Part shown: positions 1-5,718 of the stretch, piece by piece
Layout: each line of letters opens with the position of its first letter
How positions within the stretch are numbered: position 1 is the first letter of the stretch
Assembly (NCBI GenBank): GCA_900552185.1
Contig: URYT01000122.1
Location: 1 to 5,727, forward strand
DNA: 5,727 bases
Direction: 5' to 3'
Source: an uncultured Collinsella sp.
GTDB lineage: Bacteria; Actinomycetota; Coriobacteriia; Coriobacteriales; Coriobacteriaceae
Position numbers and translations under genes: made by a program
Notes under the pieces: generated by a model
What the model was told of the DNA's origin: nothing
The model's input: the letters and a program-made list of their open reading frames with translations, nothing else
Database searches by the model: none

Positions 1-414
1 GCAGTAGGGGCAGACCTTCCAGTGCGCATCGAGCGGTCGATGGCAGCTGGGGCAGACGTTGCGAACCTGAGTGTCGCACACCGGGCAGACGACGAAGTCC
101 TTCTCGATGGGCGCGCCGCACTGCGGGCAGGTGCCGTACTGGGCAAGCTGGCGCTCGCGCAGAGCCATGTCCAGCTCCTGCTCCTCGCGGTCGGACGCGT
201 AGGAGTGCGGGCGCAGGACCAGGTAGGCGATGAGGCCTACAAACGGGATGAGGGCGATGATGCCCCATGCCACGTAGGCGCTGGCGCCGCGGCGACGAGC
301 GTCGATGAACACATAGACGACCGACAGCACATACAGGGCAATGATGAAGCCAACGAAGGCATAGACGACGCCCATAAGCTGCGGCGACATGAGCTCGGAG
401 ATGTACTTGGACAT
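1..414 (-). CDS. Membrane-anchored double zinc ribbon protein, PLDc_N-like (3' end outside window)
   Basis: Reading the minus strand from an ATG at 414 gives 138 open residues that run off the left edge, so the C-terminus is missing. Residues 14-37 and 46-67 are two hydrophobic helices joined by a basic ARRRG loop. The pattern of helix, D-A-R-R-R, then W-x-I-x-A-L-I-P-F-x-G-L-x-A-Y-L resembles the PLDc_N membrane domain. A charged linker (about 70-92) leads to two zinc ribbons: CPQC at 96-99 paired with CPVC at 110-113, and CPSC at 121-124 paired with CPYC at 135-138. A GAAAGG ribosome site (423-428) sits 8 nt upstream of the ATG, which decides the start over the internal Met codons at residues 9 and 14. 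The gene diverges from the operon starting at 821. Function is unknown; a sensing or scaffolding role is only a guess. The ribbons show clearly; the PLDc_N resemblance is from memory. Confidence 0.85.
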   Translation of the reverse strand, partial: MSKYISELMSPQLMGVVYAFVGFIIALYVLSVVYVFIDARRRGASAYVAWGIIALIPFVGLIAYLVLRPHSYASDREEQELDMALRERQLAQYGTCPQCGAPIEKDFVVCPVCDTQVRNVCPSCHRPLDAHWKVCPYC

Positions 415-422
415 TACGGGTA

Positions 423-428
423 CCTTTC
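423..428 (-). promoter_or_regulatory. Ribosome binding site of the zinc ribbon gene
   Basis: On the minus strand this reads GAAAGG, 8 nt before the ATG whose first base is at 414. It supports that ATG over the two nearby internal Met codons. No convincing -35/-10 pair was found upstream, although 430-475 is noticeably AT-rich compared with its surroundings. Confidence 0.6.
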
Positions 429-514
429 GGGTTATTTACAGTTCGATCAAGTTTAACACGGGGTTTGTTTATATGGGACTACGGCTAGGGGCGGGGCTGG
501 CGCGGACACAAACA

Positions 515-650
515 TCTCAATCTGTAACAGGTGGGAGCGGAATCCAGGTCCAGATGTTACAGATCGAGACAAACGAATGACCCGCCAGACTAACGTCTCG
601 ATCTGTAACATCTGGAACCCAAATCCTCGTCTAACTGTTACAGATCGAGA
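515..650. repeat. Array of four alternating inverted 15-bp repeat cores
   Basis: The core TCTCGATCTGTAACA occurs four times in alternating orientation: 515-529 (forward, one mismatch), 555-569 (reverse), 596-610 (forward) and 636-650 (reverse). Spacers are 25, 26 and 25 nt, so the cores recur every 40-41 bp and the pair repeats at exactly 81 bp. The inner two copies extend into a perfect 22-bp inverted repeat (549-570 with 595-616) around a 24-nt loop. The array fills most of the gap between the divergent zinc ribbon gene and the oxidoreductase operon. It could be a BIME/REP-like repeat cluster, a DNA-binding array, or RNA hairpins. I believe similar motifs recur between genes in Collinsella, but cannot verify that here. 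Confidence 0.8.
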
Positions 651-752
651 CGAACGGTTGCCGTAGTTGTCGGCAGACGAGGTTGTCGACATTGCCGGGT
701 CTCCCCTCGCCTGCCGTTGGCGGGTGTTGCGGGGCTGTTCGCCGCATTGCCG

Positions 753-771
753 CCGCACTGGGGGTGTGCGG
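753..771. promoter_or_regulatory. Candidate operator dyad upstream of the oxidoreductase operon
   Basis: CCGCAC (753-758) and GTGCGG (766-771) form a perfect 6-bp dyad around a 7-nt GC-rich centre, about 50 bp before the operon's GTG start. It immediately precedes the sequence TAGGAT (776-781), which could be a weak -10 box, although no -35 box lies at a normal distance from it. A 6-bp dyad is common by chance in GC-rich DNA, so this is only a candidate. Confidence 0.25.
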
Positions 772-788
772 ACCGTAGGATAGTCTTA

Positions 789-803
789 TTGACGGCCTGT
801 CAA
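789..803. promoter_or_regulatory. Candidate operator TTGAC-N5-GTCAA
   Basis: TTGAC (789-793) and GTCAA (799-803) are perfect inverted half-sites with centres one helical turn apart, lying 17 bp before the operon's GTG start and just ahead of its ribosome site. Spacing and position fit a repressor site for a dimeric regulator of the downstream operon. The left half also resembles a -35 TTGACA, but no -10 box follows before the ribosome site. No regulator gene is present in the window to match it with. Confidence 0.3.
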
Positions 804-810
804 CTCGTCT

Positions 811-816
811 GGGAGG
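811..816 (+). promoter_or_regulatory. Ribosome binding site deciding a GTG start
   Basis: GGGAGG lies 4 nt before the GTG at 821. It selects this GTG as the start, and the resulting protein places the FAD-binding GAGITG motif at residues 11-16, the normal distance from the N-terminus for this fold. Confidence 0.65.
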
Positions 817-820
817 CACT

Positions 821-2302
821 GTGACAGAAACGTTTGATATCGCGATTGTCGGCGCGGGCATCACCGGATGCGCCATCGCGCGGCAGCTCGCGCGATTTGA
901 CCTTTCCATTTGCGTGGTCGAGGCGACTAACGATATTGCGCTGGGCGCGTCGAAAGCCAACGGCGGCCTGGTGCACGCAGGCTACGATCCGGCGCCGGGC
1001 ACCGTAAAGGCGCAGGTCAACGCCCGCGGCTGCGAGCTGTATGGCACGTGGGCCCAGGAGCTAGGCTTTTTGTTCCGCCGCACCGGGTCGATGGTACTGG
1101 GCTTCAACGACGAAGACCGCGCGCACCTGGAGAAGCTGCGCCAGAATGGCCTGGCCAACGGCGTGCCCGCGGTGTCGATCATCGGCCCCGAGCGCATCCA
1201 CGAGCTGGAGCCGCGCGCGAGTGCCGAGGCAACGAGCGCGCTGTGGTGCCCTTCGACCGGTTACGTCGACCCGTTTGAAGTGGCTATCGCCGCGCTGGAA
1301 AACGCGGTTGCCAACGGTGTGACGTTTATGCGCTCTGCACCGGTGGAGGCCATTGAGGTTGCCGGCTCGGATGACGGGGACGTTGCTGCCGACGGCAAGG
1401 ACCGCGCGCGCTTTACGCTGGCGACCCCCGCTGGCAACGTGCGCTGCCGCTACCTGATCAACGCCGCGGGCAACGGCGCCGCCGACATCTCGCATATGGC
1501 GGGCGCCGAGGAATTCCAGATGGTCTGGCGTCAGGGCAACATCGTGGTGCTGGACAAGGAGCCGCGCACGCTCATGCCGCTCTACCCCGTGCCGACGCCG
1601 GTGTCGAAGGGCGTTATCGTCACGGGCACCGTGCACGGCAACACCGTGATCACCGCCACGGCCGCCGTGCGCGAGCCGGGCGACACGCAAACCTATGCGA
1701 GCGATGTAAACGCGCTGCTGACAGGCGCACGCAAGTTAGTACTCGATCTGGACACGCGTCGCGTGGTGCGCGCATTTGCCGGCGGACGTCCGGTCATTCA
1801 GGGAACGAACGACTTCTTTATTGGACAGTCGGCCGTGGTGCCAGGGCTTTTCCAGGCGGCGGGCATTCAGTCGCCGGGTGTGGCAAGCGCGCCGGCCATT
1901 GCCGAGCGCATGGAGCTTGTAATGCGTAAGGCGGGCGTGGAGCTGCACGAGCGGGCGGACTGGAACCCAATTCGCCGCGCGCCGGACGACTTTGACCGCG
2001 CACCGCTGGCGCGCAAGGAGGAGCTAATCGAGTCCGACCCCGCGTGGGGGCAGATTGTCTGCCGTTGCGAGACGGTGCCCGAGGCCGAGATTGTGGCCGC
2101 AATTCGACGCCGCCCGGGCGCGGTTTCGGTCGAGGGCGTCAAGCGCCGCTGTCGTGCCGGCATGGGTCGGTGCCAGAGTGGTTTTTGCCAGAGCCGCGTG
2201 GTTGCGATCCTTGCTCGCGAGTTGGGCTGCGACCCCAGCGACGTGCTGTTGGAGGATGCCGGATCTTGGCTGGTTAAGGGACCGCTGAAGGGGGTGCGCT
2301 AG
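821..2302 (+). CDS. FAD-dependent dehydrogenase with C-terminal BFD-like [2Fe-2S] domain (GlpA/LhgO-like)
   Basis: This 493-residue flavoprotein has a DAO-type fold. The dinucleotide motif GAGITG is at residues 11-16, an acidic residue (E34) ends the second strand, and the family motif SKANGGLVHAGYD is at 44-56. The C-terminus carries a BFD-like iron-sulfur domain with CRC at 414-416 and the MGRCQ..FC segment at 448-456; C414, C416, C451 and C456 are the likely [2Fe-2S] ligands, and C444 is extra. Clostridial and Thermotoga relatives are annotated as anaerobic glycerol-3-phosphate dehydrogenase, but the catalytic domain also resembles L-2-hydroxyglutarate oxidase, so the substrate is uncertain. 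The enzyme should pass electrons from a hydroxyl substrate through FAD and the cluster to a partner. It is the first gene of a three-gene operon and its stop lies one base before the next ATG. No membrane segment is visible. Confidence 0.93.
   Translation: MTETFDIAIVGAGITGCAIARQLARFDLSICVVEATNDIALGASKANGGLVHAGYDPAPGTVKAQVNARGCELYGTWAQELGFLFRRTGSMVLGFNDEDRAHLEKLRQNGLANGVPAVSIIGPERIHELEPRASAEATSALWCPSTGYVDPFEVAIAALENAVANGVTFMRSAPVEAIEVAGSDDGDVAADGKDRARFTLATPAGNVRCRYLINAAGNGAADISHMAGAEEFQMVWRQGNIVVLDKEPRTLMPLYPVPTPVSKGVIVTGTVHGNTVITATAAVREPGDTQTYASDVNALLTGARKLVLDLDTRRVVRAFAGGRPVIQGTNDFFIGQSAVVPGLFQAAGIQSPGVASAPAIAERMELVMRKAGVELHERADWNPIRRAPDDFDRAPLARKEELIESDPAWGQIVCRCETVPEAEIVAAIRRRPGAVSVEGVKRRCRAGMGRCQSGFCQSRVVAILARELGCDPSDVLLEDAGSWLVKGPLKGVR
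2288..2294 (+). promoter_or_regulatory. Ribosome binding site of the second operon gene
   Basis: AAGGGGG lies inside the 3' end of the preceding gene, 9 nt before the ATG at 2304. It supports that ATG as the true start, although the frame beginning there now closes after 34 codons. The TAG-G-ATG arrangement suggests translational coupling. Confidence 0.55.
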
Positions 2303-2303
2303 G

Positions 2304-3630
2304 ATGGCGGAATTCAAATCGAGCGCGATTGATTGCGGCATCGCAGAAGCCGTACAAACGCAAGTCTTCGACGTGGTCGTTATCGGCGGCCGCGCTGGCC
2401 GCGCATAAGGCAGGCGCACGCGTGGCCATCGTGGAGCGCGAGCAGCACCTGGGCGGCATCCTGCGCCAGTGCATCCACCCCGGCTTTGGCCTGTCGCACT
2501 TTAAACAGGAGCTCACCGGTCCCGAGTACGCGCAGCGCTTTATCGACCAGGTGCACGCAACCGACATTGCGCTGTTCCTGGACAGCATGGTGATTGGGAT
2601 TGATTCGGGCGAGCCTACGGAAGACAACGCGGTCCATACCGTCACGCTCATGAATCCCTCCGGTATGCTGCAGCTCACCGTGCGCGCGGTTGTCCTTGCC
2701 ATGGGTTGCCGCGAGCGCACCCGCAGCGAGATCAAGATTCCCGGCAGCCGACCCGCCGGCGTGTTTACGGCCGGCCTGGCGCAGCGATACATCAATATCG
2801 AAAATCTCAAGCCCGGCTCGCGTGCCGTCATTTTGGGCTCGGGCGATATCGGGCTGATCATGGCACGCCGCTGCACGCTCGAGGGGATTTCGGTCGAGGG
2901 CGTGTACGAGCTCATGCCTTACGCCAACGGCCTGCGCCGCAATGTGAAAAACTGTCTAGACGACTTTGGCATTCCGCTGCACCTGTCCACCACCGTAACA
3001 CGCGTGATAGGGCACGACCGTGTGGAGGCCGTCGAGGTAAGCCAGGTCGACGAGCATCTGGAGCCCATTCCGGGGACCGAGCGCATCGTTCCGTGTGACA
3101 CGCTGCTGCTTTCGGTGGGTCTGATTCCCGAGAACGAGCTTTCGGTTGCCGCGGGCGTGGAGCTGGACCCCCGCACGCGCGGCGCCGTGGTGGACCAAAG
3201 TCTGCAGACGGGCGTGCCTGGCATCTTTGCCTGCGGCAACGTGTTGCACGTGCACGACCTGGCCGACAACGTGACGACCGAGTCCGAAAGGGCTGGCGCA
3301 GCTGCAGCGGCGTACGCGCTGGGGACCGGCGCGGGCGCCGTTCCGGACTGCGAGCTCACTGTCTCCCCTGCCGGCATTGCGGGATACGCGCTGCCGGGAC
3401 GCATTACGGCTGTGGCACTCACCAAACTCAACTTCCGCGTCCGCCGACCGGTCGACGCCGCCCGCGTGCGCATTCTGGCAGGCGACGAGGAACTGTTTGC
3501 GGGCAAGGTCCGCGCGTTTAAGCCGAGCATTATGGAAAGCTTCCCACTGCCGGCAAAGGTCATCCAACAAGCGCTCGACCTAGGTGCCAGCGAGATTGTC
3601 CTATCCGTCGATCCCGTCGAGGAGGCATAA
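2304..3630 (+). pseudogene. FAD/NAD(P)-dependent oxidoreductase, frameshifted at the FAD-binding motif
   Basis: From the ATG at 2304 the frame reads MAEFKSSAIDCG.. to FDVVVIGG, exactly the lead-in to an FAD-binding GxGxxG, then becomes RAGRA and stops at 2406-2408 after 34 residues. The rest (LAAHKAGARVAIVERE onwards) continues in the +1 frame to the TAA at 3628-3630. The missing piece should encode about seven residues (G-P-A-G-M-A-A type); a 20-nt loss between GGCGGC repeats explains both the missing motif and the frame change, and an intact product would be about 448 residues. The remainder looks healthy: GGILRQCIHPGFG near 2452-2490, a second Rossmann motif GSGDIG at 2836-2853, and the CGN..HVHD FAD-contacting segment near 3232. 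The family is the pyridine nucleotide-disulfide type, the usual partner of the upstream dehydrogenase and likely electron relay to NAD(P). An internal start would lack the FAD motif. An assembly error is possible. Confidence 0.85.
3619..3625 (+). promoter_or_regulatory. Ribosome binding site of the DUF1667 gene
   Basis: GAGGAGG lies 8 nt before the ATG at 3634 and overlaps the last codons of the preceding reading frame. It is a strong site, so the DUF1667 protein could still be translated even if ribosomes stop early in the broken upstream gene. Confidence 0.65.
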
Positions 3631-3633
3631 ACT

Positions 3634-4032
3634 ATGAGCAATAACGCAATCGATACGCTGCAGTTCAACTGCACCACCTGCCCATCCGAGTGCCTCCTGA
3701 CCGTAGAGGTGGAGCGCGACGCCAATGGCGCCGTGGTGGAAGTGCGCTCCGTAACCGGCAACAACTGCCCGCGCGGCGATAAGTTCGCACATCAGGAACT
3801 CACCTGCCCCATGCGCGTGCTCACCACCACCGTGGCCGTCTCCGGAGGCGACGAAGCCCTGCTCCCCGTGCGCACCGCCGAAGCCATCCCGCTAGAACTC
3901 CACGCCCAAGCCATGGCCCTCATCCGCGGGCTAGTGGTCAAAGCCCCCATCCGCATGGGCGACGTAGTCCTACCCAACCTCCTAGACACCGGTACCGACC
4001 TAATCGCCAGCATGGACATCGACCCAGCCTAA
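3634..4032 (+). CDS. DUF1667 domain-containing cysteine-motif protein
   Basis: This 132-residue protein matches DUF1667 over its whole length. It begins with a cysteine cluster CTTCPSEC (C13, C16, C20), followed by GNNCPRG with C45 and C58 in LTCPMR. Then come the hallmark RVLTTTV, LPVRT, the AIP segment, and APIRMGDVVLPNLLDTGTDLIAS at 104-126. The cysteines suggest a metal or Fe-S site, but no biochemical role is established for the family. In other anaerobes it sits third in the same order, after a GlpA-like dehydrogenase and a FAD/NAD(P) oxidoreductase, so a small electron-transfer or assembly subunit of that complex is the best inference. It starts 3 nt after the previous stop. Its codons end in C or A more often than those of the first operon gene, a mild difference. 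Confidence 0.93.
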   Translation: MSNNAIDTLQFNCTTCPSECLLTVEVERDANGAVVEVRSVTGNNCPRGDKFAHQELTCPMRVLTTTVAVSGGDEALLPVRTAEAIPLELHAQAMALIRGLVVKAPIRMGDVVLPNLLDTGTDLIASMDIDPA

Positions 4033-4047
4033 GCAGCTAATTTAGGA

Positions 4048-4069
4048 CGGGGGTCTTTAGCTACCCCCG
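4048..4069 (+). terminator. Possible terminator hairpin after the oxidoreductase operon
   Basis: CGGGGGT (4048-4054) pairs perfectly with ACCCCCG (4063-4069) around an 8-nt loop, 15 nt after the operon's last stop codon. The position fits an operon terminator, but no T-run follows the stem. It is therefore not a classical intrinsic terminator and may only stabilise the 3' end. Confidence 0.4.
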
Positions 4070-4092
4070 CCATCCACCCCGCCCTCCTCAGC

Positions 4093-4159
4093 AGTTGCGG
4101 TGGAATAGTTCCTGGTTTCCGCCAAAACCCCGTCATCCAGGAACTATTCCACCGCAACT
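4093..4159. repeat. Perfect 23-bp inverted repeat (REP/BIME-like palindrome)
   Basis: The left arm (4093-4115) contains TTGCGGTGGAATAGTTCCTG, and the right arm (4137-4159) is its exact reverse complement over 23 bp. The loop is 21 nt (4116-4136). The first 21 bases of the left arm recur identically at 5631-5651. I associate this motif with repeated intergenic palindromes in Collinsella, from memory. As RNA it would form a very stable hairpin on either strand, so it might also block or terminate transcription after the operon. There is no T-run. Confidence 0.85.
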
Positions 4160-4201
4160 ATCCTTGGAATCGGTATTCAGCTTGTGCCTACTTTAGTGCC
4201 A

Positions 4202-4361
4202 TTTCAAAACTATGCCGGATTACGGGGCCAATTCGGAGACCCCCATCCATACCGGCAGTTTTCGATTTTTGATAAGACGTCTACCTGCGGTTTTAATTTC
4301 GCGATTTTTCCCATGGTCAAGTAATACAGGTCCAGCCCCGTAATCCGCCATACTTTTGAAA
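4202..4361. mobile_element. MITE-like 160-bp element with 27-bp terminal inverted repeats
   Basis: The ends 4202-4228 and 4335-4361 are inverted repeats that match at 25 of 27 positions (from TTTCAAAACTATGCCGGATT inward). They enclose 106 bp of AT-richer DNA that differs in composition from the surrounding genes. The interior holds two degenerate direct repeats, 4252-4270 and 4284-4309, each running from a CCGGC or CCTGCGG start to GATTTTT. There is no transposase, and no convincing target duplication beyond a shared CCATTT at 4199-4204 and 4367-4372. An 80-codon minus-strand frame crosses it but looks incidental. It could instead be a long-stem structured RNA or another kind of intergenic repeat. 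Confidence 0.55.
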
Positions 4362-4433
4362 CCAGCCCATTTGGGACGGGCCTCTTATGACTACTTATGT
4401 CTACATGCCTGCTAGGCTGGCCATGCCAAAGAG

Positions 4434-4477
4434 TGTCCCAAAGTGCCGGCATAAAAGGAACGTCCCCAACTGCCGGG
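4434..4477. repeat. Degenerate 17-bp direct repeat with 27-bp period
   Basis: TGTCCCAAAGTGCCGGC (4434-4450) and CGTCCCCAACTGCCGGG (4461-4477) match at 13 of 17 positions. They are separated by ATAAAAGGAA. They sit 40-84 bp before the peptidase gene, so they could belong to its control region or to a decayed repeat. No clear -35/-10 promoter pair could be assigned between 4362 and 4517. Confidence 0.4.
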
Positions 4478-4504
4478 CTTGGGATACCATGGTGGCAGCC
4501 TAGC

Positions 4505-4511
4505 GAAAGGA
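4505..4511 (+). promoter_or_regulatory. Ribosome binding site deciding the peptidase start
   Basis: GAAAGGA lies 6 nt before the ATG at 4518. An upstream in-frame TTG at 4479 would add 13 residues (MGYHGGSLAKGCF) that do not belong to the family and has no comparable ribosome site, so 4518 is preferred. Confidence 0.65.
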
Positions 4512-4517
4512 TGTTTC

Positions 4518-5606
4518 ATGGCACATGTCGATGACCAGCGTGTGGCGCGCGTGCTCGATGCGCTCGAGGCTCAACACCCCGGCGCACAGCTGCTCGTAAA
4601 CGACCCGTGGTCGATTTACTATCTGACCGGTTTTTATGCCGATATGTTCAAGCGTTTTTGTGGCGTGCTGCTCGCACGCGATTGCGAGCCTGTGATCTTG
4701 GTCAACGCGCTACATCAGCTGCCCGAGTACGACAATGCCCGCGTCGCCTATCACGCCGATACCGACGTCGTGGCAGATGCCATCGCTCGGGAGGTAGATC
4801 CGACCAAGCCGCTCGGCATCGATACCGTTATGCGCTCCGGCTTTTTGATGCCGCTCATGGAGCGCCATGCCGCCAGCGAGTTTTTCCTGGGCGACTTTGC
4901 CGTCGCCGCCGCACGCACCCACAAGGATGCCGCCGAGCAGGAGCTGATGCGCGCGTCCTCGGCCGCCAACGACGCCGTGATGGCCGACGCCATCAAGCTC
5001 GTTCACGAGGGCGTGACGGAGCGCGAAATTGCCGACCAGATGCTCGGTCTGTATCGCAAGCACGGCTGCGAGGGCTTTAGCTTTCCGCCCATCGTGAGCT
5101 TTGGCGCCAACGCCGGCGACCCACACCACGAGCCCGACGATACGGTACTCAAGCGCGGCGACGTGGTGCTGTTCGACATTGGCGGACGCCATCGCAACTA
5201 CTGCTCGGACATGACGCGCACGTTCTTTTGGGGCGAGCCGGACGAGGAGACGGCGCGCATCTACGACATCGTGCGCCGTGCCAACGAGGCCGCCGAGGCG
5301 CTCATCGCACCGGGCGTGCGCATGTGTGACCTGGACCGCGCCGCACGCGACGTGATTGAGGATGCGGGCTATGGGCAGTACTTTACGCACCGCCTGGGGC
5401 ACTCGATCGGCCTGCAGGACCACGAGCCGGGCGACGTCTCGCTCGTCAACGAGCAGGTCGTGGAGCCGGGCATGACGTTCTCCATCGAACCGGGCATCTA
5501 CCTCCCCGGCCGCACCGGCGTCCGCATCGAGGACCTAGCCCTGGTGACCGAGAAGGGCGTCGAGATTCTCAACGCCTACCCCCACGATCCGCTCCGCCTA
5601 AACTAG
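4518..5606 (+). CDS. M24 family metallopeptidase (aminopeptidase P / Xaa-Pro dipeptidase type)
   Basis: This 362-residue cytosolic protein has an N-terminal creatinase-like domain (about 1-130, with the WSIYYLTGFYAD segment) and a C-terminal pita-bread catalytic domain (about 138-355). All five metal ligands of the family are present: D220 (FDIGG), D231 (CSDMTRTF), H295 (HRLGHSIGL), E324 (SIEPGIY) and E338 (RIEDLA). H204 in GDPHHEPDD and H291 are the usual substrate-side histidines. It should bind two divalent metal ions and cleave X-Pro bonds, either at peptide N-termini or in dipeptides. Motifs alone do not settle which, so no symbol is given. Its length is close to that of PepQ-type enzymes. 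It has no signal peptide and appears to be a single-gene unit, flanked on both sides by copies of the 23-bp repeat. No relation to the upstream oxidoreductase operon is evident. Confidence 0.95.
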   Translation: MAHVDDQRVARVLDALEAQHPGAQLLVNDPWSIYYLTGFYADMFKRFCGVLLARDCEPVILVNALHQLPEYDNARVAYHADTDVVADAIAREVDPTKPLGIDTVMRSGFLMPLMERHAASEFFLGDFAVAAARTHKDAAEQELMRASSAANDAVMADAIKLVHEGVTEREIADQMLGLYRKHGCEGFSFPPIVSFGANAGDPHHEPDDTVLKRGDVVLFDIGGRHRNYCSDMTRTFFWGEPDEETARIYDIVRRANEAAEALIAPGVRMCDLDRAARDVIEDAGYGQYFTHRLGHSIGLQDHEPGDVSLVNEQVVEPGMTFSIEPGIYLPGRTGVRIEDLALVTEKGVEILNAYPHDPLRLN

Positions 5607-5630
5607 CCTGGTCCCAAAGCCCCCAAACTA

Positions 5631-5651
5631 AGTTGCGGTGGAATAGTTCCT
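5631..5651 (+). repeat. Solo arm of the intergenic palindrome
   Basis: These 21 bases are identical to 4093-4113, in the same orientation, 1538 bp away on the other side of the peptidase gene. The matching right arm is absent. Instead GTTCCTAG (5646-5653) can pair with CTAGAAC (5662-5668) with a one-base bulge, giving a smaller hairpin 40-62 bp after the peptidase stop codon. The copy is probably decayed or truncated. Confidence 0.75.
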
Positions 5652-5691
5652 AGATGGGCTGCTAGAACCCAAAAGGGGGTGCGGACGATTT

Positions 5692-5718
5692 CTTGGACCG
5701 CGCCTAGGCGTATCCAAG
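5692..5718. repeat. Nested palindrome at the right edge
   Basis: CTTGGA (5692-5697) and TCCAAG (5713-5718) flank the perfect 10-bp palindrome CGCCTAGGCG (5701-5710), almost on the same centre. It could be a transcription-terminating hairpin or an operator for a gene beyond the window. The downstream side is cut off, so neither can be judged. Confidence 0.4.

Noticed and set aside
22..456. Plus-strand 144-codon frame at the left edge.
   Set aside because: It is the complement of the zinc ribbon gene, whose helices, paired CPxC motifs and ribosome site are clearly the coding signal.
515..650. CRISPR array.
   Set aside because: The cores alternate in orientation, are only 15 bp with 25-26 nt spacers, the spacers are partly similar, and no cas gene is present.
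453..758. Minus-strand 101-codon frame across the repeat array, with a 27-residue internal repeat (LQIE.., SRSVT..).
   Set aside because: The protein repeat follows automatically from the 81-bp DNA period, which is a multiple of three. The array is made of inverted cores, and the frame has no recognisable domain or good ribosome site.
1061..1690. Long minus-strand frames inside the operon and inside the peptidase gene (also 2919-3764 and 4710-5423).
   Set aside because: They are antisense shadows typical of high-GC genes; the plus-strand proteins have full family motifs and theirs do not.
2329..3630. Treating the +1 frame of the second operon gene as an intact 433-residue protein starting at a TTG.
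   Set aside because: The first 20 or so residues (MIAASQKPYKRKSSTW..) are out-of-frame translation of the real N-terminus, and the product would lack the FAD-binding GxGxxG.
4210..4452. Minus-strand 80-codon frame through the MITE-like element.
   Set aside because: It is mostly the interior and end of the repeat element, has no recognisable domain, and lacks a clear ribosome site. It may be annotated as a hypothetical protein in other copies, but nothing here supports translation.
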